Shown: one piece after another, positions 36,223 to 45,144 of the stretch
Position numbering within the stretch: the first letter of the stretch is position 1
Layout: each line of letters opens with the position of its first letter
DNA from: Enterocytospora artemiae
Taxonomy: Eukaryota; Microsporidia
Length of the DNA: 64,000 nt
Reading direction: 5' to 3'
Assembly: GCA_038659295.1 (NCBI GenBank)
Contig: JASNGC010000002.1
Span: 124,001-188,000 of the forward strand
The notes under the pieces: generated by a model
The model's input: the letters and a program-made list of their open reading frames with translations, nothing else
Databases searched by the model: none
What the model was told of the DNA's origin: nothing
Translations under genes and position numbers: made by a program

Positions 36223-37737
36223 TTATTCCATGTTATATTCTTTTTTTTCCAGTTCAATCATCTTCTCTACACCTTTATAATCTGCGATAATAATGTTGTT
36301 CTTTAATAGAAGTTTTTTGTACCAATCTAATGTATATGGACTGTGAGACTGAACCTCACAGTTCTTTTTCAAAAACTCGTAAAGTTCATGGAGTAGCTGA
36401 TATAACTCCCCATTCAAGTGCCTTGTTGTAACAATTTCTTCCACTTTATCTATATTTTCCCTGATAACTAATCTCAAACTTTGTATACTCTTTACTTTCC
36501 CCATAAACTTTCCAATTAGTTGTTTGCCATTTTCATCAATTTTCCTATATGTTTTTGCGAGAGAATATTCATCAACATTTATACAAATATTATTAATCAC
36601 AACGTCTAGCAACCTTGAAGATCTTTCCGATATATGCTCATTACGAACTAAATTGATCATATCAACAGTTTGTAGCTCATCAACATTGCTAGTATGTGCC
36701 TTATCTCCGTCGCTTATATTTCTAATGACCTTTTCCATAATTATCTTGCTCAATTCGTTCTCCAGACCAACAACTCCCACTTCCCAAAAGCAATTAAAAT
36801 ATAGGAATATGTGCTTTATAGAAAAGCTTCTTAAATAATTAGATATAGTGAAATTTAGATCAAAATGAAGGAGATGATTGATACTGTCGGAATCATAGAT
36901 GATAGATCTCTGCTCATGACAAGAAGTAGTTGAGGGTACAGAATCGCCTATATTAATGGTTTCACTTATTATAACATTATTGCTGATAATATAGACTCTA
37001 TTTTCACTAATGACTTTTACATATACTCTATTATGGATAATTACACATGAAATATCTGTAATGTGCCTAATAGAGCAATTCTCCCAGATATTTGTCCCAT
37101 TTATGGCAAGTATTTCAGGGTCAGTAGGTGGATTCTCTGTTTCTGAGATAGAGCGAGAGCTTGACCCATCAATATCTCGCACTTTCACAATTATTTTGTT
37201 ATAATTGTATATGTGTTCTCTTCCCTTATTTGAATAGGCAAGGTACCCGTCTTTCTTATAGAATATTGTTCCATCTGTGGTAAAGAATAAAATACTTGCC
37301 AGGTCTGTCGATGTGGTAAATATGGTGTTGTTGAATTCATCAACAATATAAGATACGTTATTGTCAGAAATTAAGAAGCATGTGAGACAGAGACGTAAAC
37401 AGTTTGCTTCTTGCACCTCTACTTCCCCTTGATTATGCACGTTATGTTCATGAAAAAAATCTGTATTGGTGCCTTCAATCCTCACAAAACTACTGTATAA
37501 GATCTTTTTGTTTGATTTATATTTCTTTATAAGCACTCCATCTTTTGTTACTTCTAGTTTTTTTTCAAAAAGGACAAAACAAAGTCCAGACTGATGAAAT
37601 TCATGCGATTGAAGGCTAGAGTTGGAGTGCAAATGTGAAGCCACTCTTTCGTACTCATAAATCAAACCATTCTCTCTAATAAATATATTATTACTACCAC
37701 TGTTAGGTACAAAATCAGATGTGTGAATTGCAATCAT
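36223..37737 (-). CDS. Hypothetical protein, 504 aa
   Basis: A well-formed gene, start ATG right after AATCCCCTA. The N-terminal 300 residues look beta-rich with many short strands ending in polar turns (YEYERVASHL, ISDNNVSYIVDEF, FFTTDGTIFYKKDGYLAY), suggestive of a beta-propeller. The C-terminal 200 residues are alpha-helical and charged. This propeller-plus-helix layout occurs in nucleoporins such as Nup82/Nup88 and in coat proteins, but no signature settles it. Confidence 0.7.
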   Translation of the reverse strand: MIAIHTSDFVPNSGSNNIFIRENGLIYEYERVASHLHSNSSLQSHEFHQSGLCFVLFEKKLEVTKDGVLIKKYKSNKKILYSSFVRIEGTNTDFFHEHNVHNQGEVEVQEANCLRLCLTCFLISDNNVSYIVDEFNNTIFTTSTDLASILFFTTDGTIFYKKDGYLAYSNKGREHIYNYNKIIVKVRDIDGSSSRSISETENPPTDPEILAINGTNIWENCSIRHITDISCVIIHNRVYVKVISENRVYIISNNVIISETINIGDSVPSTTSCHEQRSIIYDSDSINHLLHFDLNFTISNYLRSFSIKHIFLYFNCFWEVGVVGLENELSKIIMEKVIRNISDGDKAHTSNVDELQTVDMINLVRNEHISERSSRLLDVVINNICINVDEYSLAKTYRKIDENGKQLIGKFMGKVKSIQSLRLVIRENIDKVEEIVTTRHLNGELYQLLHELYEFLKKNCEVQSHSPYTLDWYKKLLLKNNIIIADYKGVEKMIELEKKEYNME

Positions 37738-38331
37738 TAGGGGATTATTTAAATAAATATTATGGTATTATTAGAATGGGCTGCCATCTGGAATACCATT
37801 ATACTCTATCCAACACACTTCTCCTATCATTTACTCAGTTGCACTTATTATCTTAGAGTTAAATATCATTGTTAACAGTTTGTTGCTAATAATATTCAAC
37901 TAATTATCTACAATTATAGATATTAACATCAAAAATAAGGGAATTTAAACAGTAATGTTGCAAATTGCTGTTTGATTCTATCATAGATGATGGTATTAGG
38001 AAAATATTTCTTCCGAAAGCATACTGTAAAATGCAACGCCAAATTCATTAGGCCGTTTTATTTTCAATGAGAGTGAAAGTATTCGACACAATATATATTC
38101 CTTAACTGGCATAAGCAAGAGATATTATGAACATATACATGGATATAGCAAACAGGTCTTGTGACAACTTCCATCTGTATGTACACATTAAATACTAAGT
38201 CACAACAATTAGGTGTTTAACAACGCCATCCATTGACACCACAAAACAATTTTCTCAACTATGACTTTCAATCGAACTCATAGTGACTTGAGTAGAGTCC
38301 ATCATTCAAAAGATTATTTGTTTTTTGGCCC
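37738..38331. other. Intergenic region between divergent genes
   Basis: About 590 bases, A+T-rich. It holds the two promoters (GGCCC just before the RPN5 start). No gene recognised. Confidence 0.45.
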
Positions 38332-39627
38332 ATGGATTCACTTTTTGAAAATGAGCGATTGGCAAGGATGGCAAATGATTCCGAATCCCTCCTACGAATA
38401 CAGGCCGAGATTATCCAGCATTGTAAAAATGAAGATGATATCATTGGTACGCTAAAGGTGTTGCAGAACAAGAGAAAACAAAATATGGAATGCATTCGTC
38501 AGATAATTCGCAAGATATTTGACGATGTGAAAACGATAGGTGTCCACTCCAATTCTAATAATAAAATTATAAGGAATATTGATGTACGGCCTGAAACTTT
38601 TTTAAATAGACTTCTAAATGAAGTTTTGAGTGGCAAAATGGATCTGGAGCGGGAAAGGGTTGATGTTGCAGAATTCTTGTCAACCATTTTGCCAATTTCT
38701 CAGAGCTATAAAATATTGGTAGACATCCCTGTGGAAACATTTACAAGTGTGGATGAAGAGGTTAAGAACAGAATACTGCTGAAGCAGATGGATTACTCAC
38801 TAAAACTAAAAGAATACCTAGATAGTGAGGTAATTTTAAGAAAATTTAGATTAAGCGGTAGAAACAGGGAATATCTGAAGAGAGAGATAAAGTTGAAGAT
38901 ATTTTTAGAGCAGTATTTGGAGTGCAGCAAGAAATGGTATGACTTTTTTGAGAAAAAGAAATCACCTGATAGTGATAATTCCATGTCTATGTTGTTAAAT
39001 GCAGATGTCATGGGTGCTTTCTGTTTAATAAGTTCTTCATTGATAGAAAAAAGAAATATTTTGCAGGATAAGAGAGAAATGGTAGAAAAGTTCCATAAAA
39101 GCAAAGAAATTTCAGAATCCATGAGAAAGCTTGTGAAGCTGTTCAGAGATGAAAGGATTATCAAAGTTACCCAGGTAGATGGAGTTTTAAAATATATTAA
39201 GAGCGCATTAGATGATATTGAGGGTGATTGTGGAGGGGAATTTGATAGAAGAGGTGATAATAATGGACGATCATCCGAAGGAGATTTAATGACCCTGTTT
39301 TTTTCATCATTGAGGTTGGCGGTTATGGAACATAACTTCTGTATAGTGGTTTCTTCCTTTTCTACTATTTCCATTGACAACATGACAAAGATTATGAATG
39401 TCTCCAAGGATGATTTTTCTGATCAGGAAGATCCTCAAAAAATATTAATTGATTTTATTACAAAGATGGTAAATGAAAAGTACTGTTCCATAAAAATCAA
39501 TCAGTGCAGTTCAATGGTAAATTTGGGAGAGAAAAACTGGAATATGGAAGTTAATCAGGTGTTAGACAACATTATAAATGCAAATCACATTATTGAAATG
39601 GAAAACATAAATAAATCAACTCTATAG
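38332..39627 (+). CDS. RPN5: 26S proteasome regulatory subunit RPN5
   Basis: A 431-residue alpha-helical protein with a C-terminal PCI domain. Key matches to PSMD12/Rpn5: LRLAVMEHNFCIVVSSFSTISIDNMTKIMNVSKDD (compare '[28 protein letters not shown]') and the C-terminal WNMEVNQVLDNIINANHIIEME (compare '[23 protein letters not shown]'). The N-terminal half is a TPR-like solenoid. It is a lid subunit needed for Rpn11 deubiquitination. Its paralogue in other complexes, COP9 CSN4, is less similar. The start ATG follows TTTGGCCC. Confidence 0.86.
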   Translation: MDSLFENERLARMANDSESLLRIQAEIIQHCKNEDDIIGTLKVLQNKRKQNMECIRQIIRKIFDDVKTIGVHSNSNNKIIRNIDVRPETFLNRLLNEVLSGKMDLERERVDVAEFLSTILPISQSYKILVDIPVETFTSVDEEVKNRILLKQMDYSLKLKEYLDSEVILRKFRLSGRNREYLKREIKLKIFLEQYLECSKKWYDFFEKKKSPDSDNSMSMLLNADVMGAFCLISSSLIEKRNILQDKREMVEKFHKSKEISESMRKLVKLFRDERIIKVTQVDGVLKYIKSALDDIEGDCGGEFDRRGDNNGRSSEGDLMTLFFSSLRLAVMEHNFCIVVSSFSTISIDNMTKIMNVSKDDFSDQEDPQKILIDFITKMVNEKYCSIKINQCSSMVNLGEKNWNMEVNQVLDNIINANHIIEMENINKSTL

Positions 39628-40061
39628 GTATTACAAAAACGGCTATTGCCCTTTAATTTTAAGTTTTCTATTGATTATATTGGACGGAGCTTTACAGAAT
39701 ATATGTAATGGATACACCATGTTTATTGAAACCTGGATGGAGAAAGTGAATGATCATTCACTTTAATTGTGTGTATTCCAGAGATTTTAATAATTGTCTA
39801 TTAAAGCATTCCAAATTCTACAAGCCTATCAATAATAGCCTAAGTTATCTAAATTTGGTGATTGGTACCAATCTTTCGAAGTAACATAAAGAAAACACCC
39901 TTATTAAGATATCTGTATGAACATGTTATAGGGTTATCCTATTGGCTTAAAGTTTCATGTAAAAACCAACACAACCTACGGATAAGCAGTTATTTTATGG
40001 TGTAAACTAAGCTGGAAAAATATTATTAATTATTCCCGTAAACTCCCTGTTTTTCACCCTC
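39628..40061. other. Intergenic region containing a 22-bp palindrome
   Basis: About 430 bases. The only structured feature is the palindrome at 39743-39764; the rest is A+T-rich spacer up to the C-block (TTCACCCTC) of the next gene. Confidence 0.5.
39743..39764. repeat. Perfect 22-bp palindrome
   Basis: AAAGTGAATGA followed at once by its exact reverse complement, no loop. It sits 116 bases after the RPN5 stop. It could be a transcription-factor dimer site, or a chance palindrome. Confidence 0.85.
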
Positions 40062-41063
40062 ATGGTCTCTTCTATCCAATCTAATTTGCGCAACTCAGGA
40101 GAACTATATTCTGACAATCCATGCCAGTCTCCTGTCAGTAGTAGTACATCTACCGCCAACTTGCAGGCCATTTCTTCGGATATTTTTACAAATTGTAAAC
40201 TTGTGAGTTGTTTTTCATCAGACTTCATTGCAGATTCGTTAATCTACTCTTCGAAAGAAGGAGTTGTCTATTTGGACAATGAAGAACTATTTCCCACTCA
40301 CAAAAACGTGTATACAAGGTTTTTTCCAGTGGATTCTGCCGTATTTACAACCACCGATGTATGTGGGCTGAGTGTCTATGATTCTCATCGAAACACTCTT
40401 CTTTACAAATATAGAACCGAGTCCTTACAAGATCATTGCTACAATAACGATAAATTTCCTATTCTAGCTAGTTTTGATGAGTTTAATATTAAACTATATG
40501 ATTTGAGGCAGAGGTACATGATTCAGTCCATCAAAAGTCATGATACCAAAAAAATAGGCTTTATAAGGGATGTAATGGTTCTATTTGATGGGAAAACAAT
40601 TAAGACTGTTGATATTCGAACAGGCTGTGAATTGTCCATAAATTCGCTATGTGAGCATGGGGAGCTTGGGGAATGTGGGTTCTGCCATCTTTCTGGCTCA
40701 CCTGTAAAAAACATTTTAGATTTCACTGTTTCGGGAAATCACTTATATTTTTTAGATGATGATAAACTAGTCTGCAATGGCCTCAGAAAAGCATGTTCAT
40801 ATAAGAACATAGTAAAGGTGATACAACGATCTAAGGCATTATGTGGCACCCCATGTAGTAATTTGGATTGGATTGCAGGAATTGTTGGTGAATATATCTG
40901 CATTGAGAATTATGAAAGAACTTGGAGAATCCCAAAAAATAGAATTGAGAAACTGGAGGCAGTGTATTTTGGGGAAAATAAAAGCTATATAATTGCAGAT
41001 GATGGTGTACACATGCTATCCGGAGGATTTTATTCTATTTATGAAAAAAGACACATGCCCTGA
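40062..41063 (+). CDS. WD40-like beta-propeller protein, 333 aa
   Basis: Start ATG after TTTTTCACCCTC. A Ser/Thr/Asn-rich first 45 residues lead into strand-turn-strand units typical of a propeller: SLIYSSKEGVVYLDNE, CGLSVYDSHRNTLLYKY, FNIKLYDLRQRYMIQSIKSHD (a good WD unit), VMVLFDGKTIKTVDIRTG and YIIADDGVHMLS. About seven such units fit. No specific orthologue is recognised. It lies between RPN5 and RPN9, all on the plus strand. Confidence 0.65.
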   Translation: MVSSIQSNLRNSGELYSDNPCQSPVSSSTSTANLQAISSDIFTNCKLVSCFSSDFIADSLIYSSKEGVVYLDNEELFPTHKNVYTRFFPVDSAVFTTTDVCGLSVYDSHRNTLLYKYRTESLQDHCYNNDKFPILASFDEFNIKLYDLRQRYMIQSIKSHDTKKIGFIRDVMVLFDGKTIKTVDIRTGCELSINSLCEHGELGECGFCHLSGSPVKNILDFTVSGNHLYFLDDDKLVCNGLRKACSYKNIVKVIQRSKALCGTPCSNLDWIAGIVGEYICIENYERTWRIPKNRIEKLEAVYFGENKSYIIADDGVHMLSGGFYSIYEKRHMP

Positions 41064-41370
41064 CAGAATTTTTGTGTATTACAAGTATGTCCAAGCATGG
41101 GAACATCTAATATATTGCTCCATAAAGGTATTTTATGCTTATAGAATGATTTTTACAAACTAGATCAATGACTCTCATTATTCCAAGATATGTTGCATCT
41201 AGCTACATTTTTTAATAGTTGAATTGACTAGCATTTCTAATTCTCTACAAACAAAGGCATTTCCCACGAATTATCTTATGTTGCCGTGTATTCGACATTA
41301 CATTCTTTCCAGAAGCACAATACTTCGAAAAGTTATTTTCTCCACTTCACTTTCTTGTTATTTTTATCCC
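41064..41370. other. Intergenic region, RPN9 upstream
   Basis: About 300 bases. An in-frame extension of RPN9 up to 41224 lacks a C-block and is not conserved-looking, so I treat it as 5' flank. Confidence 0.5.
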
Positions 41371-42438
41371 ATGAATTTGAATGATTCCTTTGCAAATTTC
41401 ATAAAGGAAAGAAAATGGTTCGATGTATACCTGCTGATTGAGCAGAATTCTACTGACAGCTACGAAGTTTGTTTAAAGTATGCCAAAGAAGCTATTCCGA
41501 AGATGCATCCCAAGACCATTGAAAAGACAATAGAGTGCCTAAGTATTTTTGAGGCTCCCTCTAGAAAATGTACATCCAACAAAATGGATTTTTTTGAAAG
41601 AAATGCCTCTTCAGGGTTCTATGTTGATTTGATTAATTTGGGAGTAGACTCCATTCATGACAAGGAAACATACAAGCAAAATATTGTTGCAATCAAGCTG
41701 AAATTGTGTATATTTAATACACTGATTAATAATTTAGAGAAAATTGAATATCAGATTTTTGATTGGAAACAGACAAAGCTCTGTAGAAACAATTACTTAA
41801 ATCTAGTTTACTTATCGTATCTATTTTATGAGAAGGTGGGGAATGTGGAAAATACACTGAAATATATGATCAAGCTAGCTAATCTCAAACCTGCAATCCA
41901 TTCCAGCAAACAGTGCAGCACCACTTCAAAAACAACCAGTTTGGATAGCATTGCCTTAGACTTGAACAAACTGTGCAAGTATGCCGTGATTTCAGAGAAT
42001 TTCTATGATTTCTCATTAATTTTAAGAATCTGCGGATCTGAATCAAATGAACTGATTGAAATCATTAGAAATCTAAACCTTGGCATTGCAACCAATGCTG
42101 TGCATCCAGAAATTCCGGCCAATATTGTTTCGAAGAAAGCTGCTGTAGTTCAACTTATAAATATCTGCAAGGTGAGTTATTCCAAGCATGTAGAATTTGA
42201 TGAATTTTTGGGCAAGATGGATGTGACTGAGTTTGAGTTACTTCAGCTGATACTGTCGGCAATGAGCAACGGATTGGTAAAGGGTTGGATAGACTGCGAG
42301 AAGAGAGCATTTTTTTTTGATGCAATTAGTCCAAGGGAATTGTGTCCAGAAGAACTTAAATCGATGAAGGAAAAATTTATTGGATTACAGAAAAGAGTTG
42401 ATGATGTTGTGCAACTACTTAGTATGAATAAATCATAG
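41371..42438 (+). CDS. RPN9: 26S proteasome regulatory subunit RPN9
   Basis: A 355-residue helical protein with C-terminal PCI domain. VKGWIDCEKRAFFFDAISPREL...MKEKFIGLQKRVDDVVQLL matches PSMD13/Rpn9 ('[37 protein letters not shown]'). The N-terminal helical repeats fit the lid-subunit solenoid. The start is ATG 41371 after TTTTTATCCC; longer frames from 41224 would add 49 residues without support. It is a lid subunit, consistent with RPN5 nearby and RPN12-like at 57 kb. Confidence 0.83.
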   Translation: MNLNDSFANFIKERKWFDVYLLIEQNSTDSYEVCLKYAKEAIPKMHPKTIEKTIECLSIFEAPSRKCTSNKMDFFERNASSGFYVDLINLGVDSIHDKETYKQNIVAIKLKLCIFNTLINNLEKIEYQIFDWKQTKLCRNNYLNLVYLSYLFYEKVGNVENTLKYMIKLANLKPAIHSSKQCSTTSKTTSLDSIALDLNKLCKYAVISENFYDFSLILRICGSESNELIEIIRNLNLGIATNAVHPEIPANIVSKKAAVVQLINICKVSYSKHVEFDEFLGKMDVTEFELLQLILSAMSNGLVKGWIDCEKRAFFFDAISPRELCPEELKSMKEKFIGLQKRVDDVVQLLSMNKS

Positions 42439-42667
42439 CCATCCTCTGAAGACATATGTGTTGGGTATAGATTCATTGAAGCGACATTTGTTGTTTGGGG
42501 AAGAGATTGTTTACTTTTGCTGCAAAAAATGCTGCAATTTCTTGTAATATTCTTCTCCATGTTGAATGAAAATGCGTCTAACTACTGCATTTTCAAAACT
42601 AATACAAACCATTCGTTACTGAAATTTTATTGAGAACAAGATCTCAAAAGCCATTATTCTAATATGT

Positions 42668-43690
42668 TTATTCTTCAATTGATTTTAACTCCTGCTTATG
42701 AAAGAATTTGTCTAGCTCCCTTTCCTCCTGTAGAAGCTGCTCCTTCTTAGCGACATATTTTTCATGAACAATTCCCTCAATTTGACTCTGTAATTTCTTG
42801 AAAAACCTTTCCTCTGAAATATTTTTGATATTGTTCTTTCTATAATCACTGTAGAAAATTTCATTTGTTCGGTCTTGTAAGTCCTCAAACTTTTCGTATA
42901 TGATTAGCTGCTGTAATGCTTTGAAGTCACAGTATTCGTTTATTGGGACAAAGCCCCACGGATATTGCCTTCCTCTTCTCGATACCCCATCAATATCAAA
43001 AATATCCTCAGACGCTATTACACTCATGATTGGACTGAATAAAAATGGCTGGTCGCATGCCGATATGTCCATCTGAGATATAGATGTGATGATATCACCA
43101 GAGTTCATTTCATGGACTCTACCGTTGTCAAATATCTTTGAATTGATCTTTCGCTTATAGTTGTCCAATTCTTCACAAGTATATGTGTCTGCCTTTGTGA
43201 TTACAGGAATAATGTTGACTTTTGTTGCTAGTTTTCTCAAACATTCTAGCTCATTTTCTAGAATCGAGTCATTTGGAATCAAGAAGAGACAGCAGTGAAT
43301 ACGTTTGTCTGTAATCTTGTTGAATATCAGCTGTTCCTCTTCAAAATACTCTGAATTCAACAAGGAAATATGGTCATACAACCTGCCATAGTTTGAGTTG
43401 TGGAATGTCGTGATTCTGACCTTAAGTTTAATACCATTTTCAATAATCTCACTGATGGATGTGTTTATATCGTTTGACCTTTCTGCACTGAGGATTGGCG
43501 ATCCAAACAAACTATTTACAAGTGTTTTGGTACCCAGTCCTCTCCTGCCAACAACAAGGAGATTAAATATGAATCCCTCGTGTATTCCTTTATTTCTAAT
43601 TTGATTTGGGATTGAGGAAAACCCTACCTTGTCTTCTAGAATTATTTCTCCGTAATTATTTACGACTGTCGGAGTACTGTTTAAATTCAT
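42668..43690 (-). CDS. Septin with degenerate P-loop
   Basis: A 340-residue septin GTPase. The N-terminal GRRGLGTKTLVNSLFGSP is at 48-65; the usual GxxxxGK[ST] is shifted, with Thr54 where Lys is expected and Lys55 next. The G4-type motif is TKAD (PVITKADTYTCEELDNYK). A septin-unique region follows (PWGFVPINEYCDFKALQQLI), then a coiled coil (about 295-340). Septins form filaments at membranes and division sites. The changed P-loop suggests structural rather than catalytic nucleotide use, as in yeast Cdc11. The start is ATG 43690, directly after TATGCCCC; a longer frame to 43744 is unlikely. Confidence 0.87.
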   Translation of the reverse strand: MNLNSTPTVVNNYGEIILEDKVGFSSIPNQIRNKGIHEGFIFNLLVVGRRGLGTKTLVNSLFGSPILSAERSNDINTSISEIIENGIKLKVRITTFHNSNYGRLYDHISLLNSEYFEEEQLIFNKITDKRIHCCLFLIPNDSILENELECLRKLATKVNIIPVITKADTYTCEELDNYKRKINSKIFDNGRVHEMNSGDIITSISQMDISACDQPFLFSPIMSVIASEDIFDIDGVSRRGRQYPWGFVPINEYCDFKALQQLIIYEKFEDLQDRTNEIFYSDYRKNNIKNISEERFFKKLQSQIEGIVHEKYVAKKEQLLQEERELDKFFHKQELKSIEE

Positions 43691-43992
43691 GGGGCATACA
43701 GGCACTAGAAACAAACAAGTTGATTTGTTTGTTTTAATCAACAATTACAAAAACCTTTCCTAATAAATTTCGTAAATTGTAACCCAATTGTTAAAAACTA
43801 TAACTATGCATCAGCTGTTGAAGGTGTTTAATGTGATTGTGTTTGATTGTCCCAAACAAAAATTATACTACTGAATCTGCAATATGGAAGGTCCTGGGAC
43901 AACATACATTTGTTTGAAAAAATTTCACACTCCAAAACCTGAAATTAATTTCAATTTACTCAAAAAATCTCGGCTACATTCATAAATGAAAA

Positions 43993-44691
43993 CTATAAAA
44001 GATTTCTGTGCTTTATGTATTTCTTATAATCATACACCTTCTTTTCATCATTTTCGATCTCGGTTATTCTCCATAGTCTAAGTGTCAATTGTGGGCCTAT
44101 CTGTTCCAAGATGGGCTTTGCACCACTTGGCGATCTGATTTTCTTTTCGTGGCTGTTACTTCTCATGTCAATGCTTCTGCTTCCAGTCACAACTCTTATT
44201 ACAAATCTGTACATTCTGAAATATATGAAGTCTCCTTTTACAGTAAAATTAATTACTTGATTAGAATCTATATTTAACGGGATCAAATCCATAAAACTGT
44301 TCGCAACCTTCAAACCAATATCACTTTTAAAGTTGTTAAGAATAAGCTGACTCTCAGATTTAATTTTGGATTGGATACCCAGATCACTTCTACTTCTATA
44401 GCTAATTAATTTGTAAACAAATTGAGTGCAACCGATATTTATAACAATATACTGCGGTCCAATATCCTCATGAATGTATATGTACGGAGGAATCTGGGCA
44501 TTATTAGAATCTATAGGAGCATTGATGGCATTGTTTGTCTTTTCGAAGCATCCAAAGTTGTTTCTGTCTATTTTGTGTTGATTGTAAAATTCCTCATCAT
44601 CTATCACCATGGCATTCGGTAGAACTTCTCCTAGCTCCTCTATGAGAGATTTTGTTTTCTTGTGGCATTTGCTCGATAGAAGAATGTACAT
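43993..44691 (-). CDS. RPF1: Ribosome assembly factor RPF1 (Brix domain)
   Basis: A 232-residue Brix-domain protein. The start, YILLSSKCHKKTKSLIEELGEVLPNA, is the Brix opening strand-helix. SQLILNNFKSDIGLKVANSFMDLIP and KGDFIYFRMYRFVIR match Rpf1 ('PELILNNFQTRLGQTVGRLFQSILP', 'QRDYIFFRRHRYVFK'), followed by EQIGPQLTLRLWRI. RPF1 acts in 60S (27S/ITS2) maturation. It lacks the N-terminal extension of yeast Rpf1 (295 aa). The start ATG follows GAGTCCCCCA. Confidence 0.88.
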   Translation of the reverse strand: MYILLSSKCHKKTKSLIEELGEVLPNAMVIDDEEFYNQHKIDRNNFGCFEKTNNAINAPIDSNNAQIPPYIYIHEDIGPQYIVINIGCTQFVYKLISYRSRSDLGIQSKIKSESQLILNNFKSDIGLKVANSFMDLIPLNIDSNQVINFTVKGDFIYFRMYRFVIRVVTGSRSIDMRSNSHEKKIRSPSGAKPILEQIGPQLTLRLWRITEIENDEKKVYDYKKYIKHRNLL

Positions 44692-44835
44692 TGGGGGACT
44701 CGAATAAAAAGCATGAAAACTTTTTCAAATCCTATTGAATATGGAGTTCAATGGTTTCCCGTAACTAATGAGCCGTGGATCAAGACACCCTCCAATAGCT
44801 CTAGTACTTTTTAGAAATGCATACAACCCCAAAAA

Positions 44836-45051
44836 ATGCTTGATGATCTTAAGACAGCCATTTCCTCAGTTAATTTTGAAGCTATACTGCACGAGATTGA
44901 TAAAATAGGAGATGATGAGTTGGATGATTCAATTACTTTACTGGAGAAGTTTCTGATCAGTGAAGTTGAGATGTCTAAGTTTATTACCACAGTAACACGT
45001 AATAAATACATTGGTGATTCTGGAATGTACGCCTGTGAACTGTCCGAGTAG
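44836..45051 (+). CDS. Small hypothetical protein, 71 aa
   Basis: The ATG follows ACAACCCCAAAAA, the standard start context, and the frame ends just before SPT5. The protein is acidic and helical (DELDDSITLLEKFLISEVEMSKFI), with no membrane segment or motif I recognise. Size and context suggest a small complex subunit. Confidence 0.6.
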   Translation: MLDDLKTAISSVNFEAILHEIDKIGDDELDDSITLLEKFLISEVEMSKFITTVTRNKYIGDSGMYACELSE

Positions 45052-45144
45052 TGAATGAGCATGCTGTAGGTGGACCATTAAATCGCGTAATTTCAATCCT
45101 TACTTTGTTTTGTTCATTTCATCAGAATTTTTTGCCCTTTTTAT

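Noticed and set aside
41224..41370. 49-residue N-terminal extension of RPN9
   Set aside because: No C-block before the upstream start, whereas ATCCC directly precedes ATG 41371, and RPN9 orthologues start near there.
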